From Siderastrea radians (lineage: Eukaryota; Cnidaria; Anthozoa; Scleractinia; Rhizangiidae), in assembly GCA_964017195.1 (NCBI GenBank), contig OZ024896.1:6635442-6699441 (forward strand): a DNA stretch of 64,000 nt, read 5' to 3'. Below, piece by piece: positions 56,871 through 64,000 of this stretch. Numbering within the stretch: the first letter of the stretch is position 1; each line of letters begins with the position of its first letter. The notes beneath the pieces were generated by a model. That model did not search any database. It was not told where the DNA came from and saw only the letters and a program-made list of their open reading frames with translations. A program made the translations under genes and the position numbers.

Positions 56871-57197
56871 TTATTAAGAATTACATCGCAGCCACCAGGC
56901 TGAATTACGTAATTATTTACAAGTCAATAAAAAAGATCTATAATACTACGATAATATTAATAGACATAATCTAATTTTAAAAGGATAATAATAACAATGT
57001 TTCTAACCATAAAATATAAATATTGAAAAAAAGAACTATATATATAACCATTAAAATATATCACTATAGTACAAAGCTTTAAAATGGTATAAAATGTAGT
57101 AGGCGTCTACAACGTTGCCTGTGCCGCGCAAGACGGTATGAACGATTTGAGATACCTTTTGGTATTGATCTGAGGGAACTGGTATTTTCTAACTGTT

Positions 57198-57488
57198 CTA
57201 AAATTCCGGTTCCGGTAAAAGGTGGCGAAGTTTGTGTTGACTATTTTCCTCTATCGAGCTAAACAGCTTCATACACAGTTCCTCTCTCCGCGCACAAACG
57301 GTTGTTAGCCGTGCGCTCTCTAATGCTTCATTATAGTGTAGATCTGGGCAGATGATTCTGAGGGCACGTTTTTGGATCCTCTCGATATCATCCGACAAAT
57401 ACTGTGGTAGGCTTGAGTGGAAAGTCTGGCAAGCGTATTCTAAGATAGACCTTATACATGTGCAATAAAACTGGATTAAAGATTTCAC
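57198..57488 (-). pseudogene. LINE ORF2 C-terminal fragment
   Basis: Continues the reverse-transcriptase frame after a one-base shift. The segment just upstream (KRLYLLRLLKRADLDVKS) is also in this frame. Contains the conserved LEYACQTFHSSLP and IERIQKRALRIICP motifs of CR1/Jockey-like LINE C termini. Not an independent gene. Confidence 0.8.
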
Positions 57489-57514
57489 ATCTAGATCAGC
57501 GCGCTTAAGCAGCC

Positions 57515-58600
57515 TTAATAAATAAAGACGCTTGAAGCTTTTAATACTATGTTGTTAACATGCGCTTTCCATTTGAGATCGTCAGTTACTGTTGCACCTA
57601 GTATTTTTGCTGAGGTTACAAGCTCAAAAAATTGCTCATTTGCTATCACAAGGTCTACATCACTCTTTTGCTTTGAAAAATTTATCCTTAATTCTTTACA
57701 CTTTGTGGCATTTAGCTGAAACATGTTGATACTCGACCAATCCTCTACCTGCTGGACCATGTCCTGTAGTTTGCTGATGCCGTCCCTAGGGACAACCTCG
57801 CAGAGAGTGGTGTCGTCAGCAAATTTCCACATTCTACTGGAGATGGGACCGGCTATACTCAGGTCATTGATCATCAAAAGGAAAAGCCACGGCCCGATCT
57901 TGGTCCCCTGTGGAATCCCGACAGGAACTTGGAGAAAGGCTGAACAACACTCCTTGTTGATTTTTACCCTTTGGGATCGACCACGTAGGAAATCTGCTAT
58001 CCAATTAACAACATAAGGCTTAATCCCGTAGCTGAAAAGCTTTGCAATAAGGAGATTATGGTCGACAAGCTCGAAGGCTTTCCTGAAGTCGAGTAAAGCC
58101 ACCCTCACAGTAGAACCTGTTCTGTCAGTAGCAGCTAGCCAATGGTGTAACATGGATATGAGAGCGAAAGTGGTACACGATCCCGGAATGAAACCAAATT
58201 GTAGAGGGTCAATTGACTTCAGCAACACCGGCTTTAGTTCGCGCTCGATGACAAAATCCTCCGCAACTATTGACAGAGTAGAAGTCAAGGAGATAGGTCT
58301 TAAATCTTTATTAAAATCGCTGATTGTTGGAGCTTTAGGGACAGGGGGTACGTCGGCTATCTTCCATACCCGGGGGACTTTACAGTCTCGGAAGGAATGA
58401 TTGAGGATGTCAGTGATCGCTGGTGCAAGTATTTCAGCATATTCCTTCAACACCCAGTTTGGAAGATTATCCGGTCTACTGGCTCTAGTGATACTGATCT
58501 GTCTAAGCTTCTGCGTTACTGCTGTGACTGTGACTTCAATAGGCTCGTCATCATCGGTAGGGACACAGACATCATCTGCTAGGGGCGAATAATTATGCAT
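57515..58600 (-). pseudogene. LINE reverse transcriptase fragment
   Basis: 361-codon frame covering most of the reverse-transcriptase domain, with RPISLTSTL, DFRKAFELVDH, GIPQGTKIGPWLF and FADD motifs in order. The frame is continuous with the upstream linker apart from one stop codon. It has no start of its own; the Met at 58600 is internal. Confidence 0.9.
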
Positions 58601-58753
58601 AACACTGACAAATGCTTCGTTTATTTTAGATGCTAGTTCTTCGTCGCTATAGCCAGGGTCTTCATTAAGAATTGAACGAAGATCCGGACGAGAAACCCTG
58701 CCATTGCCGCACAGTTGCTTAACTTCCCGCCACCAATCGCGAGGCTTGGTGTC

Positions 58754-59122
58754 TTAGGTTTTACGGCAACGCTTTCTTTCGCGGTTAACTTTGTTCCTTA
58801 AAACCGCATAAAGGGATTTATTGCCTGATGTGAAAGCCTTTTGCCTTTTGGCAATAAGGCGTTTAAGTTGGTCGATAATCCATGGACGATCAGTTGCATG
58901 GCCTTTCACGGACCGTTCCGGCATGATAGTGTTAATCCCGTAGTTTACAACGTCAGTCAGGACGGCTAACTTCTCCTCGCTAGAATTATAAGGTGCCAAC
59001 ATGTCTTCCCATGGGACCTTCAATAGAAAGCGACCGAGACATGCAATGTTGCTAGGTCGTTTGTTTCGGGCTTTAATAGATCTTATTAGGGGCTCTTTAT
59101 TCTGTCTAGCCCCAGCCGACAC
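58754..59122 (-). pseudogene. LINE linker between endonuclease and reverse transcriptase
   Basis: Frame with PWIIDQLKRLIAKRQKAF and NRERKRCRKT, the basic helix-rich linker typical of CR1/Jockey-like ORF2. Ends at the in-frame stop that precedes DTKPRDWWREVKQL of the reverse-transcriptase section. Confidence 0.75.
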
Positions 59123-59163
59123 AATGACCGTTATGTGGTCTGACAGACCAAAATGAGGTCTAG

Positions 59164-59508
59164 GCAGTACTTTCCTGAGCAGTACTTTCCTGAGCAGTAC
59201 TTTCCTGTGGTGCTGTTTACTATGCTGTACAAGTTGGTTCTAACTTTTGAGTCTGTGGATGAAATCCTAAAGTGCGACCATTCAAGTGAAAGCTACTGAG
59301 CAGTACTTTCCTGTGGTGCTGTTTACTATGCTGTACAAGTTGGTTCTAACTTTTGAGTCCGTGGATGAAATCCTAAAGTGAGACCATTCAAGTGAAAGCT
59401 ACTGAGAAATACTTTCCTGTGGTGCTATTTATTATGCTGTACAAGGCGATTCTAACTTTTGTGTTAGTGGCCAAACCGCTGCAGTCTACCATTCAAATGA
59501 AAAATACT
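59164..59508 (+). repeat. 106-bp satellite, array E right part (about 3 copies)
   Basis: Begins with three tandem copies of the 15-mer GAGCAGTACTTTCCT, a local triplication at the LINE junction, then regular monomers to about 59508. Continues the phase of the array left of the LINE. Confidence 0.85.
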
Positions 59509-60989
59509 AAAAGTAAATTTTACTTGCTTTTGTGCGTTTCGCGGTATTTTACAAGAGAAATAAATATTCTTCTGTGTTTCTATGTTTACGGAAAGATTTA
59601 AACACCAGCCCAGGTGATTCTTTACAGCTTAACAATGCTGCCTTACAACGGCACCTTCTCAAAATTCACCGTCCCAGGTGTTTTGTGTTTGTCTCCCTTC
59701 AAGTTGACCTCCCTCCTACGTTTATTAAATTTAGTCATTCAATTTATGTCTATTCTTTGCTGATAAACTGACCTTCCTATGTTTCTATGAAATCCCCTTT
59801 TCACTGCCGGCTTATCTGAACCCGTAAATATTGAAGAAATAAAATTTGGTTAATTCGGGTAAAAAGGGGCCCGTTGGTTTTTTCAAAAACTGGATAAAGT
59901 GATTTTCGTTATTATCAAATCTCTGTTATTTAAATATTCATAAGCCATTTCGTTAGTTTTTATAAGAACTCTAGGTTTAACACTTGCATAATAAATTCGC
60001 GCATTCACATCGTATCTAACGCGTGAGACTGGCACGCAAATCCCCGATTTTACCGAATTATGAACCCAAGAATATTGGAACAGAAGAGACAGCAGTAGAA
60101 ATTGGCTAATACAACACTCACTGATTAAGAGGGCAAGTAAAGATTTATGTATTTTTCGTTTGAAAACTTGAATGGTTTGTTCTTCTTCCTGTAATTTCCG
60201 CTGTCTTTTTTTGCTTCTCTCTTTTTGCGTTTCTTTTGTTTTCGTGCCGTTTTCCCTTTCCAAACTTGGTCTTCAGAAGGGCTCGAGAAGAGCTGATGGT
60301 TTTGTCACTAGAACTTAATTTCAAAAGCATACACATTTTTTGATGTCATTTCAATGTTCGAGACTGGCTCTCACATGGAAACGAGTCTTGAACTATATAA
60401 ATCACATTTGGATTGCAGATAATTATTCATGATTAGTTATTCAATTTTATTTCTCATATTTACCATGAGTGGAAAGCGACATTTTCGCAGTAAAATTTGC
60501 CTCGAATTTTTTTCTAATCGGCTTAAAAACCTTGAAAACATTTCACAAGGGGAGTAATATTATGGAAACGAAGAAATGTCATCTTCTGCCTCGGTTTCCA
60601 AACCAAGACGTTTCCTTCTGAGCGATAATTTGCAAACACGTGGCGATGATAACCAACGGTCAACAGTCTTCTAAAATCTTCAGGTAATGTAAGTACAGCT
60701 TCTAGTAGTTACATGGTTTGTTTGCTTATTTGTAGCATTTATCTAATACAGTGGACCTTTCCTATCTCGCACTCCTGTTATCTCGAACAATTCTTGGTTT
60801 CCTTTGTATGAGATAGCGAGAGACCACAAACAGATCAACGAAGTACGGGGCTCAGTTCGACTGACGCCTGGTAGTAAATTTGCCCTCCCAATTTTCGCTT
60901 AATGTCGACTTTATTTAAGCTATTGAAAACTCAGTTGGCTGTTATTAGTCGCTTTCTCGAAAGGGCGCAATTTCATTCTTGCATCTCAG
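59509..60989. other. Intergenic, nothing recognised
   Basis: AT-rich spacer. A Lys/Glu/Arg-rich minus-strand frame (59883-60263) has no domain signature. CTATCTCGCACTCCTGTTATCTCG-like words at 60760-60790 with GAGATAGCGAGAG at 60810 form a small inverted repeat. Confidence 0.3.
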
Positions 60990-62100
60990 GCCCGTGGGAG
61001 GGGTACTCAAGTATGACATGGAGATCGAGGGCTTTTTTGGACTAAGAAATTAGCGATTTGGCTCTTTTTTGGGTTAGAGATTTTCTGGTGGACCTATTTC
61101 GGGTCAGGAAAGATTTTGGTAAGATTTTTTAGGGACCAGTCATTATTTGTCGCCTGGTGTAAGGGTATCTTTTTTTTTTTCTGGGGAAGGGGGGGGGCAC
61201 TTTAATTTACGTTTAACGAAACGGGAATTCGCTGAGTGAAGCTAAGGCAGAAATGGGTGTGTGTCACATTTGAACCATTTTATTTCCATCTTGTAGTATG
61301 ATAACGAGCTTCAGGCCAGAGATTTATGCCATGATACCTTCAGCTTTAGAAATGTGGGTCATAGCGCGTGGCAGTTTTCGATGCATGTTCAGCCGATTCA
61401 GAATACCCAAAAGTAAAAATTTCCCGGCGAAGCATGCCCCCCAGACCCTCTAAACAGTTTGATCAACATCTTGTTTTTGCCCCCCTCTCATGGCTGCTAC
61501 GCCCACCAGGGTCTCTGGGTTCAGCCCTTTGCAACACTTTTTTCTGCAATTTCGCAACATCGGGCATAGACATATACTTAAACTAATTCAAGAACCATAA
61601 AATCAGGTTCAAATAAAGTGCCAAAAAAAACCCGTTTTTGTTCATTACAATATCAAACATTTTACCAGATGTGAATTCTGTATTGTATTTCTATAAAGTT
61701 TCAAAGTTAATTGTTTTCAATTTTCCATACATTTGCATTTCAAATTCCTAAAGACGTTTCCTGAGACACTTGTACATCCTTGGATACATCCAAGAATTGC
61801 GAACGCATTGTTTAAGAACTTACAAACAAAGGCATGATAAAAACTTCAAAACAAAATGCTTGTCAAACAATTCAATAAGTTTCATTTGCAAACTTAAGAA
61901 AGAAAGGTTGAAGCACCTACTGTCTCAGAATCTCTTGGCCTTTTTATGCAGATAAACAGGACTTTTTTAGGTAACGTTCTGGGCCACTGGATTTTTGTGG
62001 GCCAGTTTTTAGCTTATCAGGACTGTTTTGTGGTATAAATATTAGCCTCATTTGCAACTCCCCGTCATATATATATGTGAGTACCCCCACCTCTCCCGCC
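60990..62100. repeat. Degenerate dispersed repeat with GTACTC termini
   Basis: CCCGTGGGAGGGGTACTCAA at the left and GAGTACCCCCACCTCTCCCG at the right are imperfectly inverted. The first half has repeated GGGTTAGAGATTTT and GGGTCAGGAAAGATTTT words. It resembles the GGGGGTACTCCCATATA block at 62742-63350. Interior of unknown origin. Confidence 0.45.
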
Positions 62101-62117
62101 CTCTGGCTCCAGAACGC

Positions 62118-62190
62118 AACCTCGTTCCCAGGACTTTTTCCCGTTTTTAAATTTGAAGAGAAAAAGGGAAAAAATCCTGGGAACGAGGTT
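62118..62190. mobile_element. Short palindrome AACCTCGTTCCCAGG
   Basis: AACCTCGTTCCCAGGACTTT, then TTCCCG, against inverted AACCTCGTTCCCAGGATTTT, then TTCCC. A 73-bp near-perfect hairpin that directly abuts the next MITE. Confidence 0.7.
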
Positions 62191-62195
62191 GTCCA

Positions 62196-62485
62196 GGCCC
62201 CAGTTGTTCAAAAGTTGGATAGCACTATCCACCGGATAAATCTCTATCCAGTGGATACGTAATTGGTTTCCCTAATACACTTTTATATATATATAAGAAC
62301 CATTTTTAAAAGAACGTTGAGGCTGATATTTGCCCCAAATTTTAAGAAAATGTATGGGCCAAAATAAGAACATCCTCAGACTCAGCCAAATTTTACGCGT
62401 TCTTATAAAAAAAAGAGTGTACTTATGCACTGGGTAGTGATTTATCCGGTGGATAGCGCTATCCAACTTTTGAACAACTGGGGCC
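62196..62485. mobile_element. MITE family M4, copy 1, with internal insertion
   Basis: GGCCCCAGTTGTTCAAAAGT, then TGGATAGCACTATCC, on the left and its inverse on the right. The central part (about 62276-62430), absent from copy 2, carries its own inverted ends (ACTTTTATATATATATAAGA against TTCTTATAAAAAAAAGAGTG) and a second inner pair (AACGTTGAGGCTGATATTTG / CCTCAGACTCAGCC-type), so another element appears nested inside. Confidence 0.8.
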
Positions 62486-62741
62486 AGAACGATACTGAAT
62501 CACGTATTATAATAATCAATTATCTTTATATAATACTCAGAACAACCGTTTAGGTATCCAAAAAAAGCCATTTTAAATCAACCTTTTTACTTTTAGAAGC
62601 AAATATTTCATCCAAGTAGACGACAATAGTGTTCACAGTCGTTGTTAAATCAGTTTCCAAAGACTACCGTTTCGTTAAAAACAATATTGAGAATTATTCA
62701 CGTTTGAATGAACACTATTATTATCTTTTACAGCTATTTTG

Positions 62742-63350
62742 TCTCCCGGGGGGGGGGGTACTCCCATATATAACCTATATAGGTATGTGCCGCTGTGAAG
62801 AGTATGGTTTTCAAGCAGTTTGGTCTGGGATAGGGTATAGAAATCAGGGAGTCTTGGTCTAGGATAGGGTATCAATTACCGGGAAACTAATGGGGGTGTA
62901 AAAATTTAATCCAATTAATTAATTAATTCCAATTAATTGGGTTTGAAAAACTCGGAAATATAAAATATAAATGAAGTCGTGACAATATTGTTGATCGAGA
63001 GATGGTTTTCCATTAAAAGCGATGTGTGGTTATATTTCTGGCCCCAGTTGTTCAAAAGTTGGATAGCGCTATCCACTGGATAAATCTCTATCCAGTGGAT
63101 AACGCAATCGGTTTCCCTAACACTTATCCACTGGATAGTAATTTATCCGGTGGATAGTGCTATCCAACTTTTGAACAACTGGGGCCTGATGGTTAGCTCG
63201 AAAATAGCTAGTCTGGGATAGGGTGGGGATTTTTGGCATCTAGTCTAGAATAGGGTTGCAAAAACGACATGAACGTGGTCTGGTATAGGTTAAGGGTTTC
63301 AGAGTCCCAGCGGCACACTCCCATCAAAATTTTTCCGAGTACCCCCTCTG
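62742..63350. repeat. Dispersed repeat with GGGATAGGGTA words, split by a MITE
   Basis: CCCGGGGGGGGGGGTACTCC at the left and GAGTACCCCCTCTGGG at the right are inverted. Inside, TCTGGGATAGGGTA and variants recur (62824, 62857, 63212, 63245). M4 copy 2 (63040-63186) interrupts it. The right-end words also occur at 15500-15540. Confidence 0.6.
63040..63186. mobile_element. MITE family M4, copy 2 (compact)
   Basis: 147-bp near-perfect palindrome: GGCCCCAGTTGTTCAAAAGT, TGGATAGCGCTATCCACTGG, ATAAATCTCTATCCAGTGG and the inverse of the same words. It is the uninterrupted form of 62196-62485. No clear target duplication. Confidence 0.85.
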
Positions 63351-64000
63351 GGTTTTGTCTCCTTTCAAGATTGTTAAATCGTCCAATTGTCTGAAAAACA
63401 GGACCTGTTCGTCTACATTTAGTTTTCCTTTTATGGGACTCGTCTATTGGAATCTTCTTAAGGTAAGTTTTTCTATATAAGGCTTTTCAAATCTCGATTT
63501 TAAAGAAGCAATGTACAAACATAAGACATTACAGCTTGACTTTCTTGTTCAATGCTTACAGGCCCGTAGCCAGTCTTTTCTGATAACCGAGGCAACTGCT
63601 AAGCTCCGAAGGCTCGAGCTTTTAGGGTAGTCTTGGGGCATGCATGCTCCCCCAGAAAATTTCGAAATCTAGACGCTCGGAAATGCCGTTTTTAGCGTTT
63701 TTCTGGTGGCATTGTCCCCCAAACGTAATTAAAATCCAAACTTCAAAATTTTAATGATTCCTTTCAGAAATGAAATTTTATTGGAAGCTCTGAAATGTTA
63801 TTTCAGTAGTAGTGACGAAAAAATATCAATCTCGTTCACGTGCACCAGTTCAAGTGTACTAGTGCTGAAGTGTACTCTCTACTTAAGGCCTCGCTTTTAT
63901 TTGGAGAAAGCTAAACCAATTCTTCTATGAGCACTGGGGTCCGATTTCTGAAATATTTGCAACGGCTCCGGAGTGATGTCGTGAACGTGTACAAGGGCAA
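63351..64000. other. Intergenic to window end
   Basis: No exon recognised. AGGCCCGTAGCCAGTCTTTT at 63560 resembles the starts of hAT-like elements (compare CAGGGGCGTAGC at 2158), so an element may begin here and run past the window. Confidence 0.3.

Larger units (their letters stand above)
56813..59163 (-). mobile_element. 5'-truncated, disabled non-LTR retrotransposon (LINE)
   Basis: Read on the minus strand. The 5' end begins in the last residues of an apurinic-type endonuclease domain (HFGLSDHITVIVSAG). A linker (59122-58754) leads into a reverse transcriptase with ISLTSTLSIVAEDFVIERE, LLDFRKAFELVDHNLL, VPVGIPQGTKIGPWLFLLMI and the catalytic FADDTTL box (58600-57515). A C-terminal segment follows (57488-57198, ILEYACQTFHSSLPQYL, IQKRALRII). 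A single in-frame stop (58754-58756) and a frameshift near 57530 break the frame, so this copy is dead. About 330 bp of 3' UTR runs into a (GATA)n tail, as expected for CR1/L2/Jockey-like LINEs that end in short tandem repeats. The exact clade is unassigned. Inserted in the 106-bp satellite. Confidence 0.9.

Noticed and set aside
59883..60263. Lys/Glu/Arg-rich minus-strand frame
   Set aside because: Low-complexity start, no domain, no neighbouring exon.

Overview
The window is nuclear DNA of an animal, most likely an anthozoan cnidarian and probably a stony coral. It is AT-rich. Its genes are split into small exons by GT-AG introns, two proteins are readily recognised metazoan orthologues, and the non-coding space is full of short inverted-repeat elements. 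The taxon is inferred from protein content and repeat style, not from a search. Almost no gene is intact as a single reading frame. All five gene models below were built by joining exons by eye, and each closes with consistent splice phase and a total length divisible by three.

Layout. 1-9.9 kb: intergenic, with several MITE-like elements and no gene I can support. 9.9-15.8 kb (+): a five-exon gene for a secreted or GPI-anchored protein (374 aa) with a non-canonical V-type Ig domain, a canonical Ig domain and an FN3 domain. It is preceded by a TATA box and a palindromic E-box. 15.8-19.9 kb: intergenic, with a decayed minisatellite and a MITE. 19.87-27.22 kb (-): nine-exon orthologue of U2 snRNP A' (SNRPA1, 252 aa). 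27.48-34.61 kb (+): seven-exon orthologue of TOE1, the DEDDh 3' exonuclease that trims snRNA 3' ends. SNRPA1 and TOE1 are head to head, 263 bp between start codons, around a consensus YY1 site. 34.6-41.3 kb: intergenic, with a 106-bp satellite array and palindromic MITEs. 41.55-50.01 kb (+) and 51.58-55.84 kb (-): two divergent calmodulin-like EF-hand genes placed tail to tail, with the same intron positions and phases. 56.4-59.5 kb: a 106-bp satellite array split by a 5'-truncated, disabled non-LTR retrotransposon. 59.5-64 kb: intergenic, with nested MITEs.

Repeats dominate the rest. One roughly 106-bp monomer family occurs at five places, always in the same orientation. A 3.8-kb inverted-repeat element inside intron 3 of the first calmodulin-like gene carries arrays of the palindrome TTATCnCGnGATAA, a 7-bp minisatellite, a tRNA-type SINE, a 5S rRNA-like segment and a fragment of a Crypton/DUF3504-type protein. 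A dimeric tRNA-like SINE with a 14-bp target duplication sits in a SNRPA1 intron.

Functionally, the SNRPA1-TOE1 pair couples a structural U2 snRNP protein with the nuclease that finishes snRNA 3' ends. The calmodulin-like pair looks like an inverted duplication whose members lost calcium ligands in different EF-hands. The Ig/FN3 protein resembles a cell-surface recognition or adhesion molecule, but I cannot assign it to a named family.
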